DNA of 64,000 nucleotides from Actinophytocola sp963727495 (GCA_963727495.1 CAVSGQ010000012.1:186001-250000), one strand, 5' to 3'; positions 7,989 through 18,175 are shown, counted from the first letter of the stretch. A program made the numbers and translations. The notes: a model not told the origin generated them from the sequence alone.

Positions 7989-8342
7989 ATGTCGGACTGC
8001 CTGTTCTGCAAGATCGTCGCCGGGGACGTCCCCTCCACCAAGGTGCACGAGACCGAGACCACGTACGCCTTCCGGGACATCAACCCGCAGGCGAAGGTGC
8101 ACATCCTCGTCGTCCCGAAGGTCCACCACGAGGACGCGACCGAGCTCGCCGCCGCCGATCCGCAGCTGCTGGCCGACGTGATCGCCACCGGCGCCGCGGT
8201 CGCCAAGGCCGAGGGGATCGACGTGTCCGGCCACCGGTTCGTGTTCAACACCGGCGAGCACGCCGGCCGGACCGTCTTCCACGCGCACCTGCACGTGCTG
8301 GGCGGCGAGCAGCTCGGACTGTTCGGTCGCCCCACCAGGTGA
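7989..8342 (+). CDS. HIT family nucleotide hydrolase (HINT-like)
   Basis: 117 residues, the normal size. MSDCLFCKIVAGDVPSTKV at the N-terminus and the histidine-triad HAHLHVLGG near the C-terminus identify a HINT-type purine nucleoside phosphoramidase; the middle His of the triad is the nucleophile. The Cys pair in CLFC may bind zinc. It lies between the LigD-type gene and phoH, in the same orientation. Confidence 0.93.
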   Translation: MSDCLFCKIVAGDVPSTKVHETETTYAFRDINPQAKVHILVVPKVHHEDATELAAADPQLLADVIATGAAVAKAEGIDVSGHRFVFNTGEHAGRTVFHAHLHVLGGEQLGLFGRPTR

Positions 8343-8461
8343 GCCGCCGGGGTGGTCGCGGGCATCATCGATGCGAACTGTCGGTGGGGGCGACTAACAT
8401 CGAACGCGTCACACCGCGACTAGTTGGCGCATGAGAGCGCAGAAGGCAGGACCGAACGCAC

Positions 8462-9562
<1,101 letters not shown>

Positions 9563-9564
9563 CC

Positions 9565-10119
9565 GTGAGTATCGAGATCGCCAACGAGTCCGGGGTCGCG
9601 GTCGACGAGCCGTCGATCGTCGCCGCCGCCCGGTTCGCGCTGGACCGCATGCAGGTCAGCAGGCTGGCCGAGCTGTCCGTGGCCCTCGTCGGCCTGGACG
9701 TGATGTCCGAGCTGCACGAGCGCTACCTGGACCTGCCCGGCCCCACCGACGTCATGGCCTTCCCCATGGACGAGCTGGACTCCGCCCGCCGCCCCGACGC
9801 CCCCGAGCCCGGCCCGACGCTGCTCGGCGACCTGGTGCTGTGCCCGAGGTTCGCCCGCGACCAGGCGCACAAGGCGGGCCACAGCCTGATGGACGAGCTG
9901 CACCTGCTCACCGTGCACGGCGTGCTGCACCTGCTCGGCTACGACCACGCCGAGCAGGCCGAGGAACGTGAGATGTTCACGCTGCAGAAGCGGATCCTCG
10001 CCGACTTCAAGACCGAACGGGCCGCGGCCCAGCGCCGCGCGGCGCAGCGACGCGAGGACGACAAGCTGCTCGGCGCCGTCGGACTGTCCGAAGCCCGCCC
10101 GGACGATCCGGCGGAGTAG
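9565..10119 (+). CDS. ybeY: Endoribonuclease YbeY (rRNA maturation factor)
   Basis: 184 residues from GTG 9565, immediately after phoH. The zinc site HGVLHLLGYDH (three His) is intact and DVMAFPMDE lies upstream, both family signatures. YbeY is a metal-dependent endoribonuclease in 16S rRNA 3' maturation and 70S quality control. A ~35-residue Arg/Ala-rich C-terminal tail follows the fold. The phoH-ybeY-CNNM-era order matches Mycobacterium. Confidence 0.96.
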   Translation: MSIEIANESGVAVDEPSIVAAARFALDRMQVSRLAELSVALVGLDVMSELHERYLDLPGPTDVMAFPMDELDSARRPDAPEPGPTLLGDLVLCPRFARDQAHKAGHSLMDELHLLTVHGVLHLLGYDHAEQAEEREMFTLQKRILADFKTERAAAQRRAAQRREDDKLLGAVGLSEARPDDPAE

Positions 10120-10134
10120 CCCTCGGGGGACACG

Positions 10135-11457
10135 GTGTCGAACACGGCCGGCTTGCTGGTGATCTCGGTCATCCTGGTGGTCGCCGCCGGGATGTTCGCC
10201 TGCGCGGACGCGGCGCTCTCGGCGGTGTCCCGGGCCCGCGTCGAGGGCCTGGTCCGCGGCCGCCGCGCCGGCGCCCGCCAGCTGCTCGCGGTGGTCTCCG
10301 ACCGCCCCCGGCACATCAACCTGCTCCTGCTGCTGCGGCTGGGCTGCGAGCTGGCCGCCACCGTGCTGGTCACCGTCGCCTGCCTGCGGCTCACCGACTC
10401 CGGCTGGCTCGCCGGCCTCATCGCCTCCGTCGCCATGATCGTCGTGTCGTACGTGCTGGTCGGCGTCGGCCCGCGGACGCTCGGCCGGCAGCACCCGTAC
10501 GCCGTCGGGCTGATCGCCGCCGGGCCGGTGCGCGCGCTCGGCTCGGTGCTCGGGCCGCTGTCCCGGCTCCTGATCGTCGTCGGTAACACCATCACCCCCG
10601 GCCGCGGGTTCCGGGAGGGCCCGTTCTCCTCGGAGGTCGAGCTGCGCGAGCTGGTGGACATGGCCCAGGAGAGCGGCGTGGTGGACGCCGACGAGCGCGA
10701 GATGATCCACTCGGTGTTCGAGCTGCGCGGCACGATCGCCCGCGAGGTGATGGTGCCGCGCACCGAGATGGTGTGGATCGAGCAGGCCAAGTCGGTGCGC
10801 CAGGCGCTGGCGCTGTCGCTGCGCACCGGGTACACGCGGCTGCCGGTGATCGGCGAGAGCGTCGACGAGGTCGTCGGCGTGGTCAACCTCAAGGACCTGG
10901 TCAAGGCCGCGATGGGGGCCTCGTCCAACGGGCGCGGCGAGCAGCGGCTGGCCGTCGGCGACGTGATGGGCGAGGCGACGTTCGTGCCCGACACCAAGCG
11001 GCTCGACGACCTGCTGCGGGAGATGCAGCTGTCCCGCAACCACCTCGCGATCGCCGTCGACGAGTACGGCGGCACCGCCGGGCTGCTGACCATCGAGGAC
11101 ATCCTGGAGGAGATCGTCGGCGAGATCACCGACGAGTCCGACACCGACGACCGCCCGCCGGTCGAGCACCTCGACGACGGCGCGGTGCGGGTCAGCTCGC
11201 GGCTGCCGGTCGAGGACCTCGGCGAGCTGTTCGGCGTCGACCTGGAGGACTCCGACGTGGAGACCGTCGGCGGGCTGCTCGCCCAGCGGCTCGGCCGGGT
11301 GCCGCTGCCGGGCACCGAGGCGGAGATCGCGGGGCTGCGGCTGCGCGCGGAGGGCGGCAAGGACGGCCGCGGCCGGATGCGGATCACCTCGGTCGTGGTC
11401 CGCGGTCTGGGAACCGCCGTGGAGAACGAGGACGAGAGGAGCGCCGAGCGTGCCTGA
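10135..11457 (+). CDS. CNNM/CorC-type membrane transporter (hemolysin family)
   Basis: 440 residues. An N-terminal DUF21 (CNNM) membrane domain with about four helices (residues ~5-145; LLVISVILVVAAGMFACADA) is followed by two CBS domains (REVMVPRTEMVWIE; VGDVMGEATFVPD, with DEYGGTAGLLTIEDILEEIV) and a C-terminal CorC_HlyC transporter-associated domain. Relatives export or sense Mg2+. The frame is intact throughout, in contrast with several neighbours. It overlaps the downstream gene by 8 bp, indicating translational coupling. Confidence 0.93.
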   Translation: MSNTAGLLVISVILVVAAGMFACADAALSAVSRARVEGLVRGRRAGARQLLAVVSDRPRHINLLLLLRLGCELAATVLVTVACLRLTDSGWLAGLIASVAMIVVSYVLVGVGPRTLGRQHPYAVGLIAAGPVRALGSVLGPLSRLLIVVGNTITPGRGFREGPFSSEVELRELVDMAQESGVVDADEREMIHSVFELRGTIAREVMVPRTEMVWIEQAKSVRQALALSLRTGYTRLPVIGESVDEVVGVVNLKDLVKAAMGASSNGRGEQRLAVGDVMGEATFVPDTKRLDDLLREMQLSRNHLAIAVDEYGGTAGLLTIEDILEEIVGEITDESDTDDRPPVEHLDDGAVRVSSRLPVEDLGELFGVDLEDSDVETVGGLLAQRLGRVPLPGTEAEIAGLRLRAEGGKDGRGRMRITSVVVRGLGTAVENEDERSAERA

Positions 11458-11772
11458 GCTGGACCCCGAGGACGCGAAGTTGATCACCCTGGCGAGGTCG
11501 GCCCGGGCGCGGACCGGCGCCGCGGAGGGGGCGGCGGTCCGCGACCTCGACGGCCGGACGTACGTGGCGGGCACGGTCGCGCTGCCGTCGCTGTCGCTGA
11601 CCGCGCTGCAGGCGGCGGTCGCGGCGGCGGTGTCGTCGGGCGCCGCCGGCCTGGAGGCGGCGGTGGTGGTCTCGGAGCCGGTTCGGTCGACGCCGACTCG
11701 CGCGCCGCCGTCGCCGACCTGAGCGCGGACGCCCCGGTGCTGCTGGCCGACCCGTCGGGGACCGTGCGCTGA
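11450..11772 (+). CDS. Cytidine deaminase-like small protein (one apparent frameshift)
   Basis: About 107 residues after correction. The position between the CNNM gene and era, and sequence such as LARSARARTGAAEGAAVRDL and TYVAGTVALPSLSLTALQAA, match the cytidine-deaminase-fold protein found there in many actinobacteria. Canonical zinc motifs (HxE, PCxxC) are absent, so catalysis is doubtful. One base appears missing near 11,680: after VVVSEP the frame goes wrong, and the next frame resumes GSVDADSRAAVADLSADAPV to TGA 11770-11772. Confidence 0.72.
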
Positions 11773-11792
11773 GCGCGGGCGAGAATGGTCGG

Positions 11793-12714
11793 GTGACTAC
11801 ACCGGACAGCGCGGCGGGCGGAGCGCACCGATCGGGGTTCGCCTGCTTCGTGGGACGGCCCAACACCGGGAAGTCGACGCTGACCAACGCGCTCGTCGGT
11901 TCGAAGGTCGCGATCACCTCGAGCAAGCCGCAGACCACGCGGCACGCCATCCGCGGCATCGTCCAGCGCGACGACGCCCAGCTGATCATCGTCGACACCC
12001 CCGGCCTGCACCGGCCGCGCACGCTGCTCGGCCAGCGGCTCAACGACGTCGTCCGGGCCACCTGGTCCGAAGTGGACGTCGTGGGCTTCTGCGTGCCGGC
12101 GGACGAGAAGATCGGGCCGGGGGACCGGTTCATCGCCTCGGAGCTGGTGAAGCTCGCGCGGCACACGCCGGTCGTCGGCGTGGTGACGAAGACGGACCTG
12201 GTGTCCCGCCAGCAGGTCGCCGACCAGCTGATGGCCCTGCAGGACGTGATGGAGTTCGCCGACCTGGTCCCGGTGTCCGCAGTGGACGACTTCCAGGTCT
12301 CGACGCTCGCGGACGTGCTGGTGGCCAAGCTGCCGGAGGGCCCGCGGCTCTACCCCGACGGCGAGCTGACCGACGAGCCCGAGCAGGTGCTGATCGCCGA
12401 GCTCATCCGGGAGGCCGCGCTGGAGGGCGTCCGCGACGAGTTGCCGCACTCGATCGCGGTGACCGTCGAGGAGATCCTGCCCCGCGAGGACCGCGACGAC
12501 CTGCTGGACATCTACGCCAACCTGTACGTCGAGCGCGACAGCCAGAAGGGGATCGTGCTGGGCCACAAGGGAGAGCGCCTGCGCACGGTCGGTGTCGACC
12601 GCCCGGCGCCAGATCGCCGCCCTGCTGGGCAGCAAGGTCTACCTGCACCTGCACGTCAAGGTGGCCAAGGACTGGCAGCGCGACCCCAAACAACTCCGCC
12701 GCCTGGGCTTCTGA
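11793..12714 (+). CDS. era: GTPase Era (one apparent frameshift)
   Basis: About 306 residues after correction. G1 GRPNTGKST, switch region TSSKPQTTRHAIRG, G3 DTPGLHRP and G4 TKTD are present, followed by a C-terminal KH domain (ERDSQKGIVLGHKGERLRTV). Era binds 16S rRNA and helps 30S assembly. One extra C at 12600 breaks the KH domain; the next frame reads ARRQIAALLGSKVYLHLHVK and ends QLRRLGF at TGA 12712-12714, the conserved Era terminus. Confidence 0.95.
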
Positions 12715-12717
12715 CCC

Positions 12718-12846
12718 GCGTGTCCAACGCTCCGGCCCCGCGTGTCCAACGCTGCGGCCCCGCGTGTCCAACGTTCGCGGACTCGCGAATGTTCAACTCG
12801 CGGGTCGTGGGCGTTGGACTCGCGGGTCGTGGGCGTTGGACTCGCG
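12718..12846. repeat. Inverted array of the intergenic repeat family
   Basis: Three direct units (GCGTGTCCAACGCT, GCGTGTCCAACGCT, GCGTGTCCAACGTT) are followed by three in reverse orientation (CAACTCGC then two GTTGGACTCGC copies, each with a GGTCGTGGGC spacer). The core is that of 6790-6902. The array fills the gap between era (+) and a convergent gene (-). Its palindromic layout could form hairpins and act as a bidirectional terminator, which is inference. Confidence 0.75.
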
Positions 12847-12851
12847 CGGGG

Positions 12852-13559
12852 TCAGGGGTGGCAGACGAGGATGTCGTCGCCGCCCTTGGTGTAGGCCGAT
12901 CGTGCCTGGCGCAGCTCGGTGGAGACGCCGTGGGTGGCCAGGGCCGCGCGGACCTCGGCCAGGCGGGGGTAGGGGACCCCGGCCGGGTCGGCGATCGGGC
13001 ACACCCGGACCTCGCCCGCGGTCACCCGCACCATCTCCAGCAGGAACGCGACGTGCTGGTCGTAGCTGACGTACTCGGGGTAGGTGAACAGCAGGTGGCT
13101 GCTCAGCGTCAGGCGGAACTCGCCGTCCGCGAACGGCAGCGACGGCAGCCCGGCGGCGACGTAGTGCGGGCCGTCCTCCTCGTAGTCGGCGAGGAAGAAG
13201 TCCGCCGACACCTCGAACGCCCGCAGCATCGCGTCCGCGGACCCGAGGTAGGACCAGTCGAGCCCGACCGGCCCGGCCGCGAGCCACGCGTGCACGTGCG
13301 CGAGGTCGGCCGCGACCCGCTCGGCGACCTCGGCGCGCGGCCCGTAGATCGGGTCGACGCTGACCGCCTTGCCGCCCCGCGCCCGCACCTGCGCGGCGAA
13401 CGGCGACGCGCCGGCCGGGCAGTCGAGGATCGGGCCGGCGAGCAGTTCCTCGTCGGTCAGCAGGAACATGTTTCGGTAGTCGAACAGCGGGCGCGGCGTC
13501 ACGATCAACTTGCCGAGCAGGGGACCGGAAACAGTCGTCACGACCGTGGATCCCACCAC
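12852..13559 (-). CDS. SAM-dependent methyltransferase-like protein
   Basis: 235 residues. LAGPILDCPAGASPFAAQVR resembles a motif I glycine-rich SAM loop (hydrophobic strand, acidic residue, GAS turn) and VSVDPIYGP gives the acidic end of the second strand. SLPFADGEFRLTLSSHLLFT corresponds to motif IV/post-I of class I methyltransferases. The C-terminus is DDILVCHP. Substrate unknown. The start is uncertain: the longest form starts at 13559, with a GTG at 13541 also possible. It runs opposite to its neighbours, facing era and diverging from recO. Confidence 0.65.
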   Translation of the reverse strand: MVGSTVVTTVSGPLLGKLIVTPRPLFDYRNMFLLTDEELLAGPILDCPAGASPFAAQVRARGGKAVSVDPIYGPRAEVAERVAADLAHVHAWLAAGPVGLDWSYLGSADAMLRAFEVSADFFLADYEEDGPHYVAAGLPSLPFADGEFRLTLSSHLLFTYPEYVSYDQHVAFLLEMVRVTAGEVRVCPIADPAGVPYPRLAEVRAALATHGVSTELRQARSAYTKGGDDILVCHP

Positions 13560-13606
13560 ACCGTGTCGGCCACGAAACTGTCGGCAGGGAATGAGACGAT
13601 GTCCGG

Positions 13607-14356
13607 GTGAGCCTCTACCGCGACACCGGCGTGGTGCTGCGCGTGCAGAAGCTCGGTGAGGCCGACCGGATCATCACGCTCGTCACCCGCAAGAACGGCA
13701 AGGTTCGCGCGGTGGCCAAGGGCGTGCGGCGCACCACGTCGCGCTTCGGCGCGCGGGTCGAGCCGTTCGCCCACGTCGACATCCAGTTCTACACCGGCCG
13801 CACCCTCGACATCATCACCCAGGTGCAGACGCTGGACGCGTTCGGCGCCGGCATCATGTCCGACTACCAGCGCTACACCGCGGGCTGCGCGGTCCTGGAG
13901 ACCGCCGACCGACTCTGCCCGGAGGAGGGCGAGCCGGTGCTGCGCCTGTACCTCCTGGTCGCCGGCGCGCTGCGGGCCCTCGCCGACGGGCAGCGCGACC
14001 CGTCGCTGGTGCTCGACGCGTTCCTGCTGCGCTCCATGGCCTTCGCCGGCTGGGCCCCGGCCGTGCGCGAGTGCGCCCGCTGCAACGAGCCCGGCCCGCA
14101 CACGTCGTTTTCCGTGCCCGCGGGCGGCTCGGTGTGCCCGCGCTGCCGTCCACCCGGCTCGGCGGTCCCCGCGCGGGACACGCTCGCCCTGATGGACGCG
14201 CTGGCCCACGGCACCTGGGACGTCGCCGAGGCGGCCACCGCCGCCGCCCGCCGCGAGGGCAGCGGGCTGATCGCCGCGCTGCTCCAGTGGCACCTCGAAC
14301 GCCAGCTCCGCTCGCTGCCGCTGGTGGAGCGCAAGGGCGTGCCGAGCGGTCAGTAG
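13607..14356 (+). CDS. recO: DNA repair protein RecO
   Basis: 249 residues from GTG 13607. N-terminal OB fold (YRDTGVVLRVQKLGEADRII, LVTRKNGKVRAVAKGVRRT) and C-terminal zinc finger (CARCNEPG and CPRCRPPG). RecO loads RecA on SSB-coated DNA with RecR. Placed between era and uppS as in Mycobacterium. Confidence 0.96.
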   Translation: MSLYRDTGVVLRVQKLGEADRIITLVTRKNGKVRAVAKGVRRTTSRFGARVEPFAHVDIQFYTGRTLDIITQVQTLDAFGAGIMSDYQRYTAGCAVLETADRLCPEEGEPVLRLYLLVAGALRALADGQRDPSLVLDAFLLRSMAFAGWAPAVRECARCNEPGPHTSFSVPAGGSVCPRCRPPGSAVPARDTLALMDALAHGTWDVAEAATAAARREGSGLIAALLQWHLERQLRSLPLVERKGVPSGQ

Positions 14357-14395
14357 GGTCGAGCCAGGACAGGCAAACGACCCGGGAGGACGGCC

Positions 14396-15265
14396 TTGCT
14401 GCGGCGACGAGCCAGGACGACGGCGCGGACGACCATCGAGCCGCCCGCGCCCCACCCGTCGGGCGCGCGGCCGCCGGCGATACCGGCCGAGCTGGTGCCG
14501 CGGCACGTCGCGATCGTCATGGACGGCAACGGACGGTGGGCCAACCAGCGCGGGCTGACCCGCATCGAGGGGCACAAGCGCGGCGAGGCGGTCGTCGTCG
14601 AGGTCGCCCGCGGGTGCATCGAGCTGGGCGTCCAGTGGCTGTCGCTCTACGCGTTCTCCACCGAGAACTGGCGGCGCAGCCCCGAGGAGGTCCGCTTCCT
14701 CATGGGCTTCTCCCGCGACGTCATCCGCAGCCGCACCGACGAGCTCGACGCCATGGGCGTGCGGGTCCGCTGGGCCGGCCGGCGGCCGCGGCTGTGGCGC
14801 AGCGTGATCAGCGAGCTCGAGTCCGCCGAGCGGCGCACCAGGGAAAACACGGTGCTCGACCTGGCCATGTGCATCAACTACGGCGGCCGCGCGGAGATCG
14901 GCGACGCCGCGCGCGAGATCGCCCGGCTCGCCGCGGCCGGCCGGATCAACCCGGAGAAGGTCGACCAGCGCACGGTCGCGCGCTACCTGTACCAGCCCGA
15001 GATGCCCGACGTGGACCTGTTCATCCGCCCGTCCGGCGAGCAGCGGACCTCCAACTTCATGCTCTGGCAGTCCGCCTACGCTGAGCTGGTCTTCCAGGAC
15101 ATCCTGTGGCCGGACTTCGACCGGCGCGACCTGTGGCGCGCCTGCGAGCAGTACGCGCGGCGGGACCGGCGGTTCGGGGGCGCCATCGACGCCGCCGACA
15201 CCGATGAGCAAGGAGAACTCGACATGACCACGAGGGTTGAGTCCGGGGAGGCGGCCCAGTCGTGA
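14396..15265 (+). CDS. uppS: Polyprenyl diphosphate synthase (cis-prenyltransferase, UppS family)
   Basis: 289 residues; the longest form uses TTG 14396. Conserved blocks: VAIVMDGNGRWANQRG (Mg/pyrophosphate site), YAFSTENWRRSPEEV, and the C-terminal RPSGEQRTSNFMLWQSAYAE. It makes long-chain cis-polyprenyl diphosphate, the lipid carrier for peptidoglycan and arabinogalactan synthesis; the Mycobacterium orthologue makes decaprenyl diphosphate. It overlaps the next gene by 4 bp (GTGA). Confidence 0.95.
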   Translation: MLRRRARTTARTTIEPPAPHPSGARPPAIPAELVPRHVAIVMDGNGRWANQRGLTRIEGHKRGEAVVVEVARGCIELGVQWLSLYAFSTENWRRSPEEVRFLMGFSRDVIRSRTDELDAMGVRVRWAGRRPRLWRSVISELESAERRTRENTVLDLAMCINYGGRAEIGDAAREIARLAAAGRINPEKVDQRTVARYLYQPEMPDVDLFIRPSGEQRTSNFMLWQSAYAELVFQDILWPDFDRRDLWRACEQYARRDRRFGGAIDAADTDEQGELDMTTRVESGEAAQS

Positions 15266-15687
15266 CCGAGCAGGAGGCGCTGACCACCGGTGATCTGCTC
15301 ACCAAGGCACGCCAGGCGCTGGAGCAGTTCCACGACGTGCACGTGGACGACGACGGCGCGCTGAGCTTCCGGCACGTCGACGTGCCGTGCGCCGTGCAGG
15401 CGATGCAGCTCGCGGAGGGGCTCACCGTGCTGAGCCTGACCTGCGTGGTCGCCTGGGACCTGCCCGACGACCCGAAGCTCGCCGCGTCCGCCGCGGAACG
15501 TGCCGGGCAGGGGCTGTTCGGCACGCTCGGCGTGGTGCACACCGACGGCGGCATGGACGTCACGCTGCGCTACGCCTTCCCGGCCGACGGCGTCGAGCCG
15601 GCCGCGCTCGGCACGCTGCTCATGCTGGTCGTGTCCACCGCCTCGCAGCTGCGCGCCGAGCTGCTCGGCGAGGTCGGCGACCAGTAG
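15262..15687 (+). CDS. YbjN-domain protein
   Basis: 141 residues starting in the GTGA overlap with uppS. A single alpha/beta domain with FHDVHVDDDGALSFRHVDVP and LTCVVAWDLP, similar to YbjN / type III secretion chaperone-like folds common in actinobacteria. No catalytic residues are evident. Function unknown; the coupling to uppS is the only contextual clue. It ends 9 bp before the convergent lacI-type gene. Confidence 0.65.
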   Translation: MTEQEALTTGDLLTKARQALEQFHDVHVDDDGALSFRHVDVPCAVQAMQLAEGLTVLSLTCVVAWDLPDDPKLAASAAERAGQGLFGTLGVVHTDGGMDVTLRYAFPADGVEPAALGTLLMLVVSTASQLRAELLGEVGDQ

Positions 15688-15696
15688 CGCGCACGG

Positions 15697-16728
15697 TCAG
15701 GCGGAGCCGCGCACGGTCAGCGAGACCGGGAGCATGACCGTGTCCGGGCGGACCTCGTCGCCGGCGAGCAGGGTCATCAGCCGGCCGACCATCCGGCGGA
15801 TCTGCTCGCGCGGGTCCTGGTGCACCGAGGTGAGCGGCGGGTTCATCGCCGGCGCGAGCGTCGGGTTGTCGTCGAACCCGACCACGGCCACGTCGTCGGG
15901 CACCGTCCGGCCGGCCGCGCGCAGCGCCTGCATCGCACCGGCCGCCATCATGTCGCTCGCCGCGAACACGGCGTCGAGGTCCGGCACCCGGGCCAGCAGC
16001 GCGGACGTCGCCGTCTCGCCGCTGGCCATGGTGAAGTCGCCCGCCTCGGACAGCCCGTCCGGGGCGAGACCGGCCTCCTCCAGCGCGTCCTGCCAGCCGG
16101 CCATGCGGTCGGCGGCCGCCGGGTGGTCGAGCATGCCGGTGACCGTGCAGATCCGGCGCCGGCCGGTCTCGAGCAGGTGTCGCACGGCCAGCCGCGCGCC
16201 GGCCCGGTTGTCGAAGTCGACCGCGTGCACCCCGCGCCGCCCGGTGCCCGGGCGGCCGCCGAACACGACCGGCAGCCGCAGCAGCCGCAGCGCCGTGGGC
16301 AGCGGGTCGCCCTGGTGCGGGGCGAACACGAGCGCCCCGTCGACGTGCCCGCCCTCGAGGAACCGGATCGTGCGCGGCACGTCGTCGCGGCTGTCCACGA
16401 ACATCAGCAGCATCTGCACGCCGGTCGCGGACAGCTCCCGGTAGGCCGCGTGCATGACCGTCGCGAAGTACGGGTCGTCCAGCACCTTGGCCTCGGGCTC
16501 GGACAGCACGACCGCCACCGCGCCGGTCCGCTTCGTGACGAGCGATCTCGCCGCCTGGTTGGGGGAGTAGCCCAGGTCGCGGGCGGCGTCGAGGACCTTC
16601 TCCCGCGCGCGTGAGCTGACGTAGGCGTCGTCGTTGAGCGCGCGGGACGCGGTGGAGCGCGAGACGCCGGCGTAGGCGGCGACGTCCTCGAGCGTCGGGC
16701 GTTCGTCCTGCGAGGGGCGGGATGGCAC
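15697..16728 (-). CDS. LacI-family repressor of cellobiose utilisation (CebR/CelR-like)
   Basis: 343 residues from GTG 16728. N-terminal LacI HTH (TLEDVAAYAGVSRSTASRAL with hinge NQAARSLV) and a periplasmic-binding-protein-like effector domain (VVGFDDNPTLAPAMNPPLTS near the C-terminus). It sits divergently upstream of a cebEFG-bglC-type operon, with two TGGGAGCGCTCCC boxes between them, the known CelR/CebR operator. Family knowledge: cellobiose releases the repressor. The first box lies 22 bp upstream of its own start, so autoregulation is likely. Confidence 0.9.
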   Translation of the reverse strand: MPSRPSQDERPTLEDVAAYAGVSRSTASRALNDDAYVSSRAREKVLDAARDLGYSPNQAARSLVTKRTGAVAVVLSEPEAKVLDDPYFATVMHAAYRELSATGVQMLLMFVDSRDDVPRTIRFLEGGHVDGALVFAPHQGDPLPTALRLLRLPVVFGGRPGTGRRGVHAVDFDNRAGARLAVRHLLETGRRRICTVTGMLDHPAAADRMAGWQDALEEAGLAPDGLSEAGDFTMASGETATSALLARVPDLDAVFAASDMMAAGAMQALRAAGRTVPDDVAVVGFDDNPTLAPAMNPPLTSVHQDPREQIRRMVGRLMTLLAGDEVRPDTVMLPVSLTVRGSA

Positions 16729-16750
16729 GGGGCAGAGTGTAGCGAGCTTC

Positions 16751-16764
16751 TGGGAGCGCTCCCT
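16751..16764. promoter_or_regulatory. CelR/CebR operator box 1
   Basis: TGGGAGCGCTCCCT, 13 of 14 bases of the palindrome TGGGAGCGCTCCCA. It lies just upstream of the lacI-type start, so it probably mediates autorepression. Confidence 0.85.
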
Positions 16765-16838
16765 AACGATCGGGTCAACGCGTCCCGCGTTCTCCTTGAC
16801 AGGGAACGTGGCCGGGGACACACTCAGAACTCCCATTC

Positions 16839-16852
16839 TGGGAGCGCTCCCA
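16839..16852. promoter_or_regulatory. CelR/CebR operator box 2
   Basis: TGGGAGCGCTCCCA, a perfect 14-bp palindrome identical to the published CelR/CebR consensus. It lies 27 bp before the binding-protein start and downstream of the probable promoter (TTGACA at 16796-16801), the usual position for repression of the transport operon. Centre-to-centre distance to box 1 is 88 bp, which could allow looping. Confidence 0.92.
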
Positions 16853-16879
16853 GAACTAGCACAGCAAGGGACAACTGAC

Positions 16880-18175
16880 GTGCGACGACAGCAAACAAGG
16901 GTGTTAGCCGGCGCGATCGCCCTTGCCGCGGTGGCCGGCCTAACCGCCTGCGGCGACGAAGGATCGAGTGGTGGCTCCGGCGGCGACGGGGGCCAGATCG
17001 AGCTCACCATCGGTACGTTCACCGAGTTCGGGTACGAGGACCTGCTCCCCGAGTACGAGAGCCTGCACCCGAACATCAAGATCACCCACCACAAGACCGG
17101 TGAGGGTGGGCCCTACCACCAGCAACTGCTCACCAAGCTCGCGGCCAACTCCGGCCTGGAGGACGTGGTCGCGATCGAGGAGGGCCACCTCCCCGACGTC
17201 CTGGACAAGCCCCAGCTGTTCAACGACCTGGCGGACATCGGTCCCAAGGACGTCAAGCCGGACCGCTGGCTCGACTGGAAGTCCCAGGCGGCCACGGCCA
17301 AGGACGGCACCTGGATCGGCTACGGCACCGACATCGGGCCGCTGGCCATGTGTTACCGCAAGGACCTGTTCGAGGCCGCCGGCCTGCCGTCGGACCCGGA
17401 GGCGGTCAAGCCGCTGTTCGAGTCCTGGGACTCCTACTTCAAGGCCGGCGACACGTACGTGAAGAAGACCGGCAAGGCCTGGTTCGACTCGGACTCGCAG
17501 ATCTTCAACTCGATGCAGAACCAGCTCGAGACCGGCTACGTCAACAAGGACGACGAGCTGGTGATCGAGTCCAACCCGGACATCAAGAAGAACTGGGACC
17601 AGGTGACCGCGGCCGGCAAGCGTGGCCAGACGGCGAAGCTGGTCGCGTTCAGCCCGGAGTGGAACACCGGGTTCAAGCAGGGTGCGTTCGCCACCAAGAC
17701 CTGCCCGTCGTGGATGCTGGGCGTGGTCGAGGCGCAGGCGGGTCCGGAGAACGCCGGCAAGTGGGCGGTCACCGACGCGTTCCCCGGCGGCGGCGGCAAC
17801 TGGGGCGGGTCGTTCCTGGCGGTGCCCAAGCAGAGCAAGCACCCGAAGGAGGCCGCCGAGCTGGCCGCGTGGCTGACCGCGCCGGAGCAGCAGGTCAAGG
17901 CCTTCCAGAAGACCGGCAACTTCCCGAGCCAGGTCGACGCGCTGACCTCGCCGGAGCTGCTGAACACGACCAACGAGTACTTCGGTGGCGTCAAGACCGG
18001 CGAGCTGTTCGCCGCGCAGGCGAAGAAGGTCGGCCAGGCGCAGTACAAGGGCCCGGGTGACGGCAAGATCCAGGAGAACGCGACGAGCCCGGCACTGCAG
18101 GCCGTCGAGCAGGGCAAGTCCGCCGACGACGGGTGGCAGCAGGCGGTCGACGCGGCAAAGAAGATCGTCGGCTGA
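16880..18175 (+). CDS. cebE: Cellobiose/oligosaccharide ABC transporter, substrate-binding lipoprotein
   Basis: 431 residues from GTG 16880. Signal peptide with lipobox (LAAVAGLTACG): the Cys would be lipidated, tethering the protein outside the membrane. Gly/Ser-rich linker, then a type 1 extracellular solute-binding domain (LTIGTFTEFGYEDLLPEYES; WIGYGTDIGPLAMCYRKDLF). It is first in a four-gene operon under CelR boxes. Cellobiose or cellotriose as ligand is inferred from locus order (lacI-cebE-cebF-cebG-bglC) as in Streptomyces. Confidence 0.9.
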   Translation: MRRQQTRVLAGAIALAAVAGLTACGDEGSSGGSGGDGGQIELTIGTFTEFGYEDLLPEYESLHPNIKITHHKTGEGGPYHQQLLTKLAANSGLEDVVAIEEGHLPDVLDKPQLFNDLADIGPKDVKPDRWLDWKSQAATAKDGTWIGYGTDIGPLAMCYRKDLFEAAGLPSDPEAVKPLFESWDSYFKAGDTYVKKTGKAWFDSDSQIFNSMQNQLETGYVNKDDELVIESNPDIKKNWDQVTAAGKRGQTAKLVAFSPEWNTGFKQGAFATKTCPSWMLGVVEAQAGPENAGKWAVTDAFPGGGGNWGGSFLAVPKQSKHPKEAAELAAWLTAPEQQVKAFQKTGNFPSQVDALTSPELLNTTNEYFGGVKTGELFAAQAKKVGQAQYKGPGDGKIQENATSPALQAVEQGKSADDGWQQAVDAAKKIVG

